This document shows, piece by piece, positions 1-9,394 of a stretch of DNA of 64,000 nucleotides. This stretch comes from Akkermansiaceae bacterium. Its GTDB lineage: Bacteria > Verrucomicrobiota > Verrucomicrobiia > Verrucomicrobiales > Akkermansiaceae. Under the pieces are notes generated by a model. That model did not search any database. It had not been told where the DNA came from and was given only the letters and a program-made list of their open reading frames with translations. Both the position numbers and the translations under genes were made by a program. The stretch is from positions 62,001-126,000 of the forward strand of contig JACKQB010000001.1 of assembly GCA_024233115.1 (NCBI GenBank). The letters run 5' to 3'. How positions within the stretch are numbered: the stretch's first letter is position 1; each line of letters begins with the position of its first letter.

Positions 1-1064
1 AGCCCATCCGCCGCATGCTCGATTTCCATCCAAAGTTTCCGCAGCGGTTCGGCCAGCGTGTTTTCCACAAAGTCAGGTTTGCGCACCCTGAACTCCTTGC
101 TGTATCGACCAAACTCGACCACTTGCTGGATTTGATCGTAAAAATCATCCGCCGCCTGAAGGGCTTCTTCGGCGGCCTTCATCGACCCTGCATGACGCAG
201 GGCGCGTAACAGGCCCTTGCGGTTTTTGGGGTTATACAGCCGCTGGACTTCAAACTTGAGCCCGGCATGGCTCTGCCGGAGTCCCAGCTGCGTCGCCGCC
301 ACATGCTCAAGCGTGTGGGCTTCGTCGAAAATGACAAAGTCGTCGGCAAAAAGATACCCCAGGTCATCATCCGCCAGCTCGTTGAGGGCAAAAAGCGAAA
401 AGAACAAGGTGTGATTGAGCACCACAATGTTGGCCGCCTCCATTTCCTTGCGTGCCTTTTGATAAAAACAGTTCCCGTTTCTCCCGCATGTACGGTGGGT
501 GCAGACGGCGCCATCACTACAGACCTGCGCCCAGACCTTGGGGCTTGGCATGAAATCGAGATCGCTCTTGGTGCCATCCTTGGTTCCCTCGGCCCAGTCC
601 CAGATGGCTTTCATTTCCTCCGACTCGCTGGTGCTGAACAGGTCACCCAGCTGGTCCATCGCCCGCCTCAGTCGCAACGGACAGACGTAGTTTCCCCGAC
701 CCTTGAGCAGGGCGGCGTGCACCCCGCCTCCCAGGATTTTGTTAGCCAGCGGGATGTCCTTGCTGATCAGTTGCTCCTGCAAGTTGATGGTATGGGTGGA
801 GATAATGGCCTTCCTGCCCGTCTCCAGGGCGAATTTTGCGGCCGGAATGAGATAGGCAAGCGATTTGCCGACCCCCGTGCCAGCTTCCACACAGAGCACA
901 TGCCGGTCATCCAACGCCGCAGCCACCGCCATCGCCATCTGCTGTTGCTGCGGCCGGAATTCGAAGTCAGGCGATGCCGATAGCCCACCGTCCTTGGAAA
1001 ACATGTGTTCCATTTCCTCCACCAACTTCCCAGTTGAGGCTCCTTCTTCTGCTAATCCGATCAT
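1..1064 (-). CDS. ATP-dependent DNA helicase, DinG/YoaA/XPD-type (C-terminus beyond window)
   Basis: Superfamily 2 5'-3' DNA helicase of the XPD/DinG kind, expected to unwind repair or replication intermediates. The 354 visible residues contain Walker A AGTGVGKS (61-68), an Fe-S cluster region with cysteines at 128, 182, 188, 193 and 199, the motif VVLNHTLFF and a DEAH box (FDEAH, 246-250). The gene has no stop before position 1, so helicase motifs III-VI lie outside. The start is the first in-frame ATG at 1064. It is divergent from the PEP carboxylase gene. The family is clear, but DinG and YoaA cannot be separated on this fragment. Confidence 0.9.
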   Translation of the reverse strand, partial: MIGLAEEGASTGKLVEEMEHMFSKDGGLSASPDFEFRPQQQQMAMAVAAALDDRHVLCVEAGTGVGKSLAYLIPAAKFALETGRKAIISTHTINLQEQLISKDIPLANKILGGGVHAALLKGRGNYVCPLRLRRAMDQLGDLFSTSESEEMKAIWDWAEGTKDGTKSDLDFMPSPKVWAQVCSDGAVCTHRTCGRNGNCFYQKARKEMEAANIVVLNHTLFFSLFALNELADDDLGYLFADDFVIFDEAHTLEHVAATQLGLRQSHAGLKFEVQRLYNPKNRKGLLRALRHAGSMKAAEEALQAADDFYDQIQQVVEFGRYSKEFRVRKPDFVENTLAEPLRKLWMEIEHAADG

Positions 1065-1231
1065 CGTCTGAACAGTTGTAACCCATCCGGAGCTGTCCAT
1101 CAACCACCAAGAAAACAACCTGGAAAATAATCCGGCTGCATGACGTGCTATCCGCCCTATCTTCCTCGACACTGCACCGCCATCCCCATAAAATCGTGGT
1201 TGCCCAGGCCTACCCCCTCTTCACCACCCGT

Positions 1232-4012
1232 ATGACCACCGAAACCATGACCTCCCATAACCAGCAGGAGCTGGACGCCGCGAACGCAGAATACCGTCAA
1301 CAGGCGTTCGAAGACCTCAAGCTACGCTTGCGCACGCTGATGGATATGCTCGCCGAGGTCCTGGGAGACAAAAATGAGTTTGGCGACAGCATCCCGTGGC
1401 GGGAAAAGCAGGTGATCCAACGACCAAAACAAACCACGCAAATTGCCACCATGGCACAGCTGCAGGCGATTTGTTTTGAAATACTCAACCTGGTGGAAGA
1501 GCGCACGGCATTGATGGTGCGGCACAGACGCCGCAAGGATTTCGGAGTGGCCGCCGAACGCGGCACATGGGGGCGTGTGATCGCCAGTTTGCATGAAGCC
1601 GGATTTTCCCAGCAGGAGGTGCTCGAGGGACTCAAGGAAATCAAGGTAACGCCTGTTCTAACAGCGCACCCGACCGAGGCCAAGCGGCCCACGGTGCGTG
1701 AACGTCACCTGGCCCTATATAAGGACCTGGTCCGCTGGGACCGGAATCTCGATGATCCGGTCAACCTTTCCGCCATCCTGGAATCAGTCAAGGTCGGCTT
1801 GGAAACGCTCTGGCACACGGGCGAAATCCACGCCTCCCGTCCAAGTATCCTCGGTGAGTTGAGACACACGATTTACTACCTGCGTGAAGTATTCCCCAGG
1901 GTGATCAACAAACTTGACACCTCCCTCGAAGCGGCATGGGCGGAGGTTGGCTGGGACGTGGCGAACCTGCGTGAATCGAGGGCGTATCCCAAGCTCCAGT
2001 TCGGCACCTGGGTAGGCGGCGACCGGGATGGCCACCCCCTGGTGACCGCTGCCGTCACGGCCGATACCTTGAGACGCCTGAGGAAACACGCTCTGCGCAT
2101 CCATGCCAAAACCGTCAGGGAGGCCGCCGATGTCCTCACCCTTTCCCCTCCGCCCGGCAAGGTTCCGGAGGTGCTGACCCGGAGGATCAAGGAGCTGTGC
2201 GACGAGCAGGGAAACCAGGGGCGGGAAATCGGACAGATCCATGCTCGCGAGCCGTGGCGTTGCATGTGCTACCTGATGCGTGAGAAACTGACCGATATAA
2301 ATGCACACCCCTACCTCAGGGCGGAGGAATATCTCGCTGACCTCACCCTGATGGAGCAGTGCCTGTCAGATATCGGGGCGCAAAACACCGCGCGTAGCGT
2401 TGTCCACCCGATGTGCCGCTTGGTCGAGGTCTTCGGATTTCACCTCGCCTCGCTCGATATCCGCCAGAATTCACCATTCCATGACAAGGCGGCTGCCCAG
2501 ATGTTGGAAATCGTGGGCGTTGATGACGCGGCGAACTATGCTTCATGGAGCGAGCAGCAACGTGTCGAATTCTTGTTGCTCGAGCTGAGAAACGAGCGCC
2601 CGTGGCGTCCTTGGAAGGCCGATCCTGAATCCGAGATCGGCAAGGTGATGGACTGTTTTAAAATACTGCGCAGGCACGCCCGCGTCTATGGGGACGATTG
2701 TTATGGTCTCTACGTGGTCAGCATGACCCGCCGGGTTTCCGATTTGCTGTTAGTGCATCTGCTGGCGCGTGAAGGGCAGATGGCCGACTGGCAAAACGGC
2801 ATGTGGGTGAGCCGGATCCAAGCCTGTCCGTTGTTTGAAACGGGTGACGACCTCGACCGCGGAGGGGACATCATCCGCAACTATTTTTCACATGCACCTG
2901 ACGGCCAGTTCCTCGCCAGCGGTGCAGGCCCCAGCACAATGTCCGTGATGGTGGGATACAGCGACAGCAACAAGGACAGCGGCCTGCTCTCCGGCCAGTG
3001 GTCGCTTCAAAAAGCCCAGGCCAACATCACCGATGCCTGTCGGGAGGTCGGCGCACGGTGTGAGTTTTTCCACGGTCGCGGGGGCACGATCAGTCGTGGT
3101 GCCGGTCCTGTAAAATGGTTCCTCAGATCCCTGCCGCTCGGCAGCTTGGATGGTGCCATGCGGGTGACGGAACAAGGTGAAGTGATTCCACGCAAATACG
3201 CCCACCGGTCGACCGCCACCTACAATCTGGAATTGCTCATCGCCGGAGTAACCGGCGTTACCATGTCTAACCGTAGACAGAAGGATGCTCCCCGTTTGGG
3301 CGACAGCCAGTATGGTGAGACGATGGACTGGCTTTCCGTTCAGAGCCGCGCCAGTTACCGGGAACTGATAGAAGAGCCCGGCTTCATGGAGTTTTACCGT
3401 CAGGCCACTCCGATTGATGCGCTCGAACACGGTTGTTTTGGATCCCGTCCATCACGCCGGACCGGCGGCGCCACCCTCGACGACCTGCGGGCCATCCCGT
3501 GGGTGTTCAGCTGGACCCAGGCACGCTACTACCTGCCCGGCTGGTATGGGGTCGGCTCCGCCCTGAAAAAACTCCAGCAAGAAAACGAGCCGTTGTTCAA
3601 CGCCATCCCCACGATGATTGAGCGCGAGCCATTCCTCAGATACCTGCTCACCAATGTGGAAACCAATCTGGCCAGTGCGGACCTGAAGCTGATGAACGCC
3701 TACGCAATGCTGGTGGAGAACGAGGAAATACGGAACCGTTTCCAGTCGAAAATCGTCGGTGAGTTTGAACTCACCGAACACATGATGGAGCAGGTTTTTG
3801 GCGCGACTTTTGCGGAGCGCCGACCACGTATGCAGCGCACCTTGCAGATGCGCGAGTTCTCGCTCTACCTCCTGCACCAGCAGCAGGTGGGCCTGCTGGC
3901 CGAGTGGCGCAAGGCTACGCAAAACGGTGACGACAGCCAGTTGGCCGAGCTGCTCAACGCTCTCCAGTTGTCGGTCAATGCCATTGCCAGCGGTCTGCGG
4001 ACCACGGGCTGA
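1232..4012 (+). CDS. ppc: phosphoenolpyruvate carboxylase
   Basis: Carboxylates phosphoenolpyruvate with bicarbonate to oxaloacetate, replenishing the TCA cycle. From the ATG at 1232 the product is 926 residues, the normal family size. Visible signatures are VLTAHPTEAKRPT with the catalytic histidine near residue 146, the loop FHGRGGTISRGAGP and the motif GYSDSNKDSG. The reading frame is open back to a GTG at 1145, but the extra 29 residues look unlike the family N-terminus, so I chose 1232; an ATG at 1247 is also possible. No Shine-Dalgarno is evident at any of these. Confidence 0.96.
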   Translation: MTTETMTSHNQQELDAANAEYRQQAFEDLKLRLRTLMDMLAEVLGDKNEFGDSIPWREKQVIQRPKQTTQIATMAQLQAICFEILNLVEERTALMVRHRRRKDFGVAAERGTWGRVIASLHEAGFSQQEVLEGLKEIKVTPVLTAHPTEAKRPTVRERHLALYKDLVRWDRNLDDPVNLSAILESVKVGLETLWHTGEIHASRPSILGELRHTIYYLREVFPRVINKLDTSLEAAWAEVGWDVANLRESRAYPKLQFGTWVGGDRDGHPLVTAAVTADTLRRLRKHALRIHAKTVREAADVLTLSPPPGKVPEVLTRRIKELCDEQGNQGREIGQIHAREPWRCMCYLMREKLTDINAHPYLRAEEYLADLTLMEQCLSDIGAQNTARSVVHPMCRLVEVFGFHLASLDIRQNSPFHDKAAAQMLEIVGVDDAANYASWSEQQRVEFLLLELRNERPWRPWKADPESEIGKVMDCFKILRRHARVYGDDCYGLYVVSMTRRVSDLLLVHLLAREGQMADWQNGMWVSRIQACPLFETGDDLDRGGDIIRNYFSHAPDGQFLASGAGPSTMSVMVGYSDSNKDSGLLSGQWSLQKAQANITDACREVGARCEFFHGRGGTISRGAGPVKWFLRSLPLGSLDGAMRVTEQGEVIPRKYAHRSTATYNLELLIAGVTGVTMSNRRQKDAPRLGDSQYGETMDWLSVQSRASYRELIEEPGFMEFYRQATPIDALEHGCFGSRPSRRTGGATLDDLRAIPWVFSWTQARYYLPGWYGVGSALKKLQQENEPLFNAIPTMIEREPFLRYLLTNVETNLASADLKLMNAYAMLVENEEIRNRFQSKIVGEFELTEHMMEQVFGATFAERRPRMQRTLQMREFSLYLLHQQQVGLLAEWRKATQNGDDSQLAELLNALQLSVNAIASGLRTTG

Positions 4013-4088
4013 TACCGCCGGACGCATAAAAAGTGAATCTTTTCATGGTGGATATCGTCCAAGGGGCAGTTACCATCCTAAGACGACC

Positions 4089-5564
4089 ATGAAAAAAACA
4101 CCCACTCTCAGCACCAAAGTCATCACGCGCACCATCCCCGGCAGCCTCGCCATTCTTTTAGTCGGGGTGGCGGGATTGATGTTGTCGTCGTGCGATAAGA
4201 AACCTGCCGCTGAAGCCCGGTCGACCGAGCAAGGTGCGGATTCGGCCGATCAGGCTGCGGCCCTGGCCGAACAGGAACAGCGGATCAGGGAGTTGGAACT
4301 CAAGGAACGCGAGTTACAGGCCCGTATTGCCCAGCAGAAACTGGAAGCGGAGGAACTGGCACTGGAGAGGGAACGTGCCGCACTCGCGGCTGCCAAAGAA
4401 CGTCAGGCACGTACACAACTTGAATTGGATGAGCTTGCACGCCAGGCCCGGGAAGCCGCTGAACGCGATGCAGGATATCCACGCGGTGTGGAAATTGATG
4501 AGCGTGAAGAGGAGGAACGGCGCAGGGCGGAGGCCATGGCAATCGCTGAGGCACAACGTCGGGCCGCTGAGATCGAAGAGGAACGGCGGCTGAATGACAT
4601 CCGCGAAAGGGATATCAGGATCGCTGCCGCCCGGATGCATGAAGAGCGCGAGCGGCTCGCACGTGAACGCGCCGAGCTGGAAGCCGCTGAACAGGCAGCC
4701 CGGTATCAAGCCGAACTGAGGGAGCGTGAATTGCGTGCCAGACAAGCCCGCATCGCGCGCGCCGAGTATGAGCGCAGGATGCGTGAAAACGCTCACCGGA
4801 CGGAACACGAGCGACGCAAAGAGATGGCCGCTCGGGCGGAACGTGAAATAGCCGAACGCGAACAACGGGCCAAACACGAAGCTGCCATGGCCGAGCGCAA
4901 AAAACGTGAGGAGATGGAGAAACGTCAACGGGACCAGCGCGAACGGGAAGAGCAGGCCAGAATGGAGGCTGAAAAAGCCCGGGAGCGTGGGAAAGCAGAT
5001 GACCACGGGAGCCGCGACAACGGGGGGCGGGCGGAAAACAGAGACCGGGCAGACAAGGGCCCCCGCAACCAACTCGAGGAGCTTCTCCGGAAACGCGCTA
5101 AAGAGATGCAAGAACAACGGCAGCGGCTTGAGGAGGCCAGGCGCGCTTCCGAACGTGGCAACGCAGAAAAAGCAGCCCGTGAAAAGGCCATGAAGGAAAA
5201 AGCAGCCAGGGAAAATGCCGAGCGTGAAGCCCGGAGGGCCCGCGAGGAACAAGCCCGCCGTGAAACGGAACGGAAACAGGCCGAGGAAGCTGCCCGGCGT
5301 CACAAGGACGAGCAGATGCGCAAGCAACGTGAAGAACAGGAACGCGCCCGCCAAAAGGCGGCTGAAGAACGTCGGAAACAAGCCGACGAACAAGCCCGCA
5401 AGGAGCGCGAAAGGACAGAACGTGAAAGGGCAGAACGCGAAAGAGCCGAACGTGAAAGAGCCGAACGTGCCCGTGAGGAGAAAAACCGTCACGAGGAAGC
5501 CCGCCGCAGGGAGGATGAGCAGCAACGCGAGCGCACCAAAAGCAAGGAGCGCCGTAAGAAGTAG
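4089..5564 (+). CDS. lipoprotein with a long Glu/Arg-rich coiled coil
   Basis: A 491-residue protein of unknown function. After a basic N-terminus comes a hydrophobic stretch ending in LMLSSC, a good lipobox, so it is probably a lipidated envelope protein. From about residue 50 onward it is almost entirely charged (E, R, K, A, Q), with repeated blocks such as ERERAERERAERERAERA near the C-terminus, predicting one very long helix or coiled coil. A tether or spacer across the periplasm is possible but is inference. The frame extends upstream into ppc, but the ATG before the signal peptide is the natural start. It is convergent with the next gene, 12 bp away. Confidence 0.8.
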   Translation: MKKTPTLSTKVITRTIPGSLAILLVGVAGLMLSSCDKKPAAEARSTEQGADSADQAAALAEQEQRIRELELKERELQARIAQQKLEAEELALERERAALAAAKERQARTQLELDELARQAREAAERDAGYPRGVEIDEREEEERRRAEAMAIAEAQRRAAEIEEERRLNDIRERDIRIAAARMHEERERLARERAELEAAEQAARYQAELRERELRARQARIARAEYERRMRENAHRTEHERRKEMAARAEREIAEREQRAKHEAAMAERKKREEMEKRQRDQREREEQARMEAEKARERGKADDHGSRDNGGRAENRDRADKGPRNQLEELLRKRAKEMQEQRQRLEEARRASERGNAEKAAREKAMKEKAARENAEREARRAREEQARRETERKQAEEAARRHKDEQMRKQREEQERARQKAAEERRKQADEQARKERERTERERAERERAERERAERAREEKNRHEEARRREDEQQRERTKSKERRKK

Positions 5565-5576
5565 GAGGCTCGGTCC

Positions 5577-6251
5577 CTAAAGGTGTCCTGTGTGATGCTC
5601 AACCATTTCAGCCAGTGACGGCACGATCCACTCGGCACGGCTGAAATCCAGGACCTGGGTTAGTCTGTTGGGGACAGCCAGCACCCCCATCCCTGCCGCG
5701 TGTGCGGAAATGAGGCCGTTCATCGAGTCCTCAACCACCAGGCAGTTTTCCGGTTTGGCGTCCAGGCGCCTTGCTGCCTCCAGATAGAGATCGGGCGCCG
5801 GCTTGATCCTGGGCGCATCACCCCGGCAGACCGTTGTATGGAAGTACGGCATCAGTCCCAGTTGATTGAGCCAGCCGTCGACCCAGTTGTGCGATGAGCT
5901 GGAGACAACCGCCATGCGTTTGTTGCGAAGTGCCTTGATCAGTGCACCGGCACCCGGCATGGGGGCGGCGCCATCCAGGTCACGCATGATCTCCACTTGT
6001 CGGGCGGCGTTTTCCTGGTCCCAGTCAAAGCTCTTGCCCGTGAGTTGTTGCAGGTAATCGGGCGGCGACCAGGTATCAAAGTCGGACCCGATGCATTTGA
6101 CATACACATCGGGTGGCAGCTCGCAGCCCTCGCGTTCGAAAACGCGTTTCCACGATTGGTAGATCGGCCACTCGCTGTCGAGGATGACACCATCGAAATC
6201 AAACAAAATGGCATCGGCATCATGGAGGGCCTTGGAGATGGAAGTTTTCAT
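5577..6251 (-). CDS. HAD-superfamily phosphatase, beta-phosphoglucomutase-like
   Basis: A 224-residue HAD hydrolase with all four motifs: DFDGVILDSE (motif I nucleophile region), the serine of VVSSSSHNW (motif II), the lysine of RIKPAPDLY (motif III) and VVEDSMNGL (motif IV). The helical cap between motifs I and II is the type of phosphoglycolate phosphatase and beta-phosphoglucomutase, so it should act on a small phosphorylated sugar or acid; the substrate is not readable. The start at MKTSIS (6251) is preferred over the upstream ATG at 6323, which adds 24 residues unlike the family. Confidence 0.88.
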   Translation of the reverse strand: MKTSISKALHDADAILFDFDGVILDSEWPIYQSWKRVFEREGCELPPDVYVKCIGSDFDTWSPPDYLQQLTGKSFDWDQENAARQVEIMRDLDGAAPMPGAGALIKALRNKRMAVVSSSSHNWVDGWLNQLGLMPYFHTTVCRGDAPRIKPAPDLYLEAARRLDAKPENCLVVEDSMNGLISAHAAGMGVLAVPNRLTQVLDFSRAEWIVPSLAEMVEHHTGHL

Positions 6252-6396
6252 AAACCAGGCGCAAGGTTCAGTGTGCGAAATCCCCCGGGGGGCAGCGACC
6301 GCTTGCATGGGCGAGACACTCAATCATTCAGGATGGAGTATCAAGACCCAACATCATCTTCCCGTGACAGTGGGTGAAAATGCCCCCGGTGACACC

Positions 6397-7614
6397 CTAT
6401 TGTTGGTATGCCTTTTGGTAGCCGTTCAGGTCCATCACGATTTTCTGCACCGCAGGATCCGACGTTTTTTCAAAACGACAATAGGAGGGTAGGATGATTT
6501 CAGTCGATTGCCTGGACGTGACCAGGCAGTTGCTGAGTGCGTTCAGGTTTTTGGAGAAATCGGCTCGCCCCAGCCTGGTTTGGGTGAAGTCGCAGTGTGC
6601 GAAATTTGCCATGTCATAGGTAACGCCCGTCAAGTTGGCACCCTTCATGGAACACCGAATAAACATGGCTTGCTCGATTTTACCGTTGCTCAGGTCGAGA
6701 TTGTCCAGATTGGAGTTTTCAACATACAGAGGTTCCGCCGTAAGCGGGTCCCAGCTCAAAACGGCTCCCCGGGCGGACATCCCTGAAAAATCGACATTCC
6801 TCGCCGATGGGGATGAAATGCTTGCGTTGGTAGCGATGCAGTTGCGGAAGGAGCTGCCATCTAACCAGACATTCACGATGGATGATCCCGTGAAGTTGCC
6901 GCCGTCGAAGTTTACGCGTGTTAGGTCGGTGCTGACATCCCCCTCTTGCAGGCTGAGGTGGCCACCGATGACGAGACTGAAAAACTCTCCATTCCTGAGG
7001 TCGATCATCCGTCTGGCTGGTAAGGCGATTCTTTCCGCTGGTGACCAGCGCTGCTTTTCCAACGCAATCAATGCGGTAAGGGCACTTGACCTGACCCTGG
7101 GGTGGTAGGCGTTGAAGTTTTCCAGCCTCCGGCTCGCGCCCTCGCCAACCCAGCGAATACGGTTCGCCTGGATGATGGTGATGAGTTCCTTGCGATCCTT
7201 CCGGGTCTCGTATGCCTCTTCAGCCTCGAGCTTTTGGATCATGGTTTTATTCTGAATGCCAAGCAGGATGAGCGAGAGGACGGCGGGGACGACCGCCAGC
7301 AAGGTGACAATGCCGATCCATATTCTGCGCGAGATGGTCCGGGCGACAATACCGTCAATGATATGGACCACTTGCTCGGCGGGAACCCTGGGTTTGCCCT
7401 CACGGATGGCGGTAAAGAGATGTTCTATCCGCTGGTCGAGTCGGCAGCCTAACAGTGTATCGGTAGCCAGTCTTTTGGCACGCCTGCTCGCCAGTGAGCT
7501 CGCAAGGATGTTGCGCTCCAGTTGTTTTCTGACCACGGCGATGTCCTTCTTGAGGTCGCTGCGGATACTGTGAAGTTTTCTAACACTGCATGCGTCGAGC
7601 TCTTCCCGGGTCAC
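6397..7614 (-). CDS. membrane-anchored pentapeptide-repeat protein (copy 2 of a tandem pair)
   Basis: A 405-residue protein with a charged helical N-terminus (about 1-95), one hydrophobic membrane segment around IWIGIVTLLAVVPAVLSLI, a helical linker and a C-terminal half of pentapeptide-repeat character (for example VDFSGMSARGAVL, NLDNLDLSNGKIE, MKGANLTG, DMANFAHCDF). Such repeats form a right-handed quadrilateral beta helix. It starts with GTG at 7614 and overlaps the stop of the upstream paralogue by 4 bases, so the two are translationally coupled. Function unknown. A membrane-anchored scaffold or binding surface is the most that can be inferred. Confidence 0.85.
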   Translation of the reverse strand: MTREELDACSVRKLHSIRSDLKKDIAVVRKQLERNILASSLASRRAKRLATDTLLGCRLDQRIEHLFTAIREGKPRVPAEQVVHIIDGIVARTISRRIWIGIVTLLAVVPAVLSLILLGIQNKTMIQKLEAEEAYETRKDRKELITIIQANRIRWVGEGASRRLENFNAYHPRVRSSALTALIALEKQRWSPAERIALPARRMIDLRNGEFFSLVIGGHLSLQEGDVSTDLTRVNFDGGNFTGSSIVNVWLDGSSFRNCIATNASISSPSARNVDFSGMSARGAVLSWDPLTAEPLYVENSNLDNLDLSNGKIEQAMFIRCSMKGANLTGVTYDMANFAHCDFTQTRLGRADFSKNLNALSNCLVTSRQSTEIILPSYCRFEKTSDPAVQKIVMDLNGYQKAYQQ

Positions 7615-8579
7615 TGTGTGTCTCCTTTCTGGCTCAGGTCAGTCAGGATGGCACCTGCCGCGACAGGGTCGAACCCCGCCGGCCAGGTTGTCGCGCGATC
7701 GTATTTGGCCCCTTTGAAATCACATTTCTCAAACGTCGCGCTGGAGAAATCGACGGCGGTGAAAAAGGCGCCGGGGAAGGCACAACGGGTTAGTCTTGTG
7801 TTACGGAAATTGGTTTGGATGAACAGGGCACCGTCAAACCAGCTGTCGGTGACGTCACAGTTCTCGAATGAGGCATTAAAAAAGTTGCTACCCATAAAGC
7901 TCACCCTGTCGAGGGTTTGTGTCGCGTTTTGATCGGATGGCGTGAAGTTAACGCCGGCGAGGGGCGCTCTTGCCAGATCAACACGCCAGTAATCGGGTGT
8001 CTCCGCCTCGGCCTTGGCCTGGATTTTTCGATGCGCCGCAGTATCCATTTCGATGAGCTTGAGCGCTGCCGCTGTCCGGAGTGACGCCGGGTAGCTTGGG
8101 GTGAGTAGCGTGCTCTCCGGGTCTTTGTCCTCGCTTGAGTAAATGGTGAGCAGCAGGTCGAGCCGGGATCGCCCTTGTATATCTGCCAGCGAGTTGTCTG
8201 TTTCGCGTTTGACCACGATGTTTTGCTGCCACAGAAGCGTCATGGATATGACTCCGGGGATAGCGGCGATCAGTCCGAACATAACCGCCCAGCGTTTGTA
8301 TCCGGTCATTTTCCGGCTGGCCGAGTCCAGGACCTTCGCCAGGCTGGTTCCCATGATCGGCTCCCGTCTTTCCTTGGCGACATAGATCAGCTCTCCCAAG
8401 CGGTTGGTCAGTCTGGGACCTAGGAAAAGATAGAGCAATGTGCGGTTGCTTATATGGGCAATCCGACTGATGCGCTGCCGTGATTTTTCCTCGGCAGCTT
8501 TGAGCGATGCATACTCCTCCTGTAACGCGATGATTTCATCGGTCAAGGCAGCACGTTCATCTGGAGGCTCTGGCGGCAT
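7611..8579 (-). CDS. membrane-anchored pentapeptide-repeat protein (copy 1 of a tandem pair)
   Basis: A 322-residue paralogue of the next gene with the same layout: an N-terminal coiled coil beginning MPPEPPDERAALTD, a membrane segment near WAVMFGLIAAIPGVISMTLL, a helical linker and C-terminal pentapeptide repeats (SFMGSNFFNASFENCDV, ALFIQTNFRNTRLTRCAF, VDFSSATFEKCDFKGAKYD). It is the first gene of a two-gene operon with a 4-base overlap. Both proteins keep an N-terminal phrase about 'RLTNRLGELI' or 'RLDQRIEHLF', so they probably arose by duplication. Function is not known. Confidence 0.85.
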   Translation of the reverse strand: MPPEPPDERAALTDEIIALQEEYASLKAAEEKSRQRISRIAHISNRTLLYLFLGPRLTNRLGELIYVAKERREPIMGTSLAKVLDSASRKMTGYKRWAVMFGLIAAIPGVISMTLLWQQNIVVKRETDNSLADIQGRSRLDLLLTIYSSEDKDPESTLLTPSYPASLRTAAALKLIEMDTAAHRKIQAKAEAETPDYWRVDLARAPLAGVNFTPSDQNATQTLDRVSFMGSNFFNASFENCDVTDSWFDGALFIQTNFRNTRLTRCAFPGAFFTAVDFSSATFEKCDFKGAKYDRATTWPAGFDPVAAGAILTDLSQKGDTQ

Positions 8580-8781
8580 CAGCGGTATTGTCCCTTTCTC
8601 TCAAACTAACCGGGCACTGTCAGCCTCTAATTGCTGGTCATTGAAAAAAATGAAACATCACGACCCCTATGCCAGCACCCACGAAGCCGCCCGTTGTGCT
8701 CCGCTTCAGCTGGCGGGGCGTCTGTCCGCAACTCTTAGGTATGACCGTCCCAGCCTGCTGCGCTTTGTTTCTCCCTTAGTG

Positions 8782-9072
8782 CTAGGCGTGTAAAGCGTTG
8801 AGGACGGCCTTGGGTTCACGCTCTACAACACGCAAGAGAGCCTTGGCTGGACCTTCTGGCTCACGGCGTCCTTGCTCCCAGTTCTGGAGGGTGCGAACAC
8901 TAACGCCAATCATATTTGCAAACTCAGATTGAGTGAGGTTCAGCTGATCCCTCAAACCCCTCACGTTAATCTTGCTCAGGGTAGTACGGCGATGTGGTAT
9001 GGGATCGCCACGCATGATGGCACCCATCTGGTTCACGCTCTCTACGAGCTTCTTAAAATCTTTGTCATTCAT
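8782..9072 (-). CDS. HTH antitoxin/transcriptional regulator of a HigBA-like toxin-antitoxin pair
   Basis: A 96-residue protein with an XRE-type helix-turn-helix: the core is LRDQLNLTQSEFANMIGVSV followed by RTLQNWEQGRREP, ending in ALLRVVEREPKAVLNAL. This is the standard MqsA/HigA-like antitoxin organisation, where the domain binds the operon operator and neutralises the toxin. It follows the toxin gene and overlaps it by 8 bases. Toxin-before-antitoxin order is typical of HigBA systems. Autoregulation is expected from the family, not shown here. Confidence 0.9.
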   Translation of the reverse strand: MNDKDFKKLVESVNQMGAIMRGDPIPHRRTTLSKINVRGLRDQLNLTQSEFANMIGVSVRTLQNWEQGRREPEGPAKALLRVVEREPKAVLNALHA

Positions 9073-9388
9073 TGGTATATCCTTGGATGAGGGTTTTGAG
9101 CAATTTCAACTGTGGTGGGGTCAGATCCGACTGCTTGTTCTTCGGATAGGCCAAAAGCATAAAGGCTGTGTCTTCATGCCATAAATAATAGACGACACGG
9201 ATTCCACCTCGCTTGCCTCGACCCGATCCTGCAAATCTCAACTTGCGCAACCCGCCAGATCCCTTGATGAGGTCTCCTCGTTCAGGTTGTTCAAGCAAAG
9301 TAAGCTGGAGCTGACGTTGCTCTTCCTCCGACAACAAGCCGTCAATCTGTTCTGAGAAAACCGGAGACTCAATGAAGTGGAGAAGCAC
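9065..9388 (-). CDS. RelE/HigB-like toxin
   Basis: A 107-residue RelE-superfamily protein, expected to be a ribosome-dependent mRNA interferase. Family hallmarks are FIESPVFSEQIDGLL at the N-terminus, GDLIKGSGGLRKLRFAGSGRGKRGG in the middle (here in two parts, GDLIKGSGGLRK and RFAGSGRGKRGG), then IRVVYYLWHED and AYPKNKQSDLTPPQLKLL. The GTG at 9388 is the start that gives the usual MxxFIE beginning. A promoter lies directly upstream, so the message could be leaderless. It overlaps the antitoxin gene. Confidence 0.9.
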   Translation of the reverse strand: MLLHFIESPVFSEQIDGLLSEEEQRQLQLTLLEQPERGDLIKGSGGLRKLRFAGSGRGKRGGIRVVYYLWHEDTAFMLLAYPKNKQSDLTPPQLKLLKTLIQGYTNE

Positions 9389-9394
9389 ACAGGA

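Noticed and set aside
1145..1231. A 29-residue N-terminal extension of PEP carboxylase from a GTG start.
   Set aside because: The extra residues do not resemble the family N-terminus, and the ATG at 1232 gives the standard length.
4314..5525. A 403-codon open frame opposite the coiled-coil lipoprotein gene.
   Set aside because: It is the antisense of a Glu/Arg-rich low-complexity sequence, which gives Leu/Phe/Pro-rich shadows without stops. No start context or family resemblance supports it.
8700..8781. An attC-like recombination site after the antitoxin gene.
   Set aside because: Short inverted GTTG/CAAC ends are visible, but the required GTTRRRY/RYYYAAC core pair and internal L boxes could not be matched.
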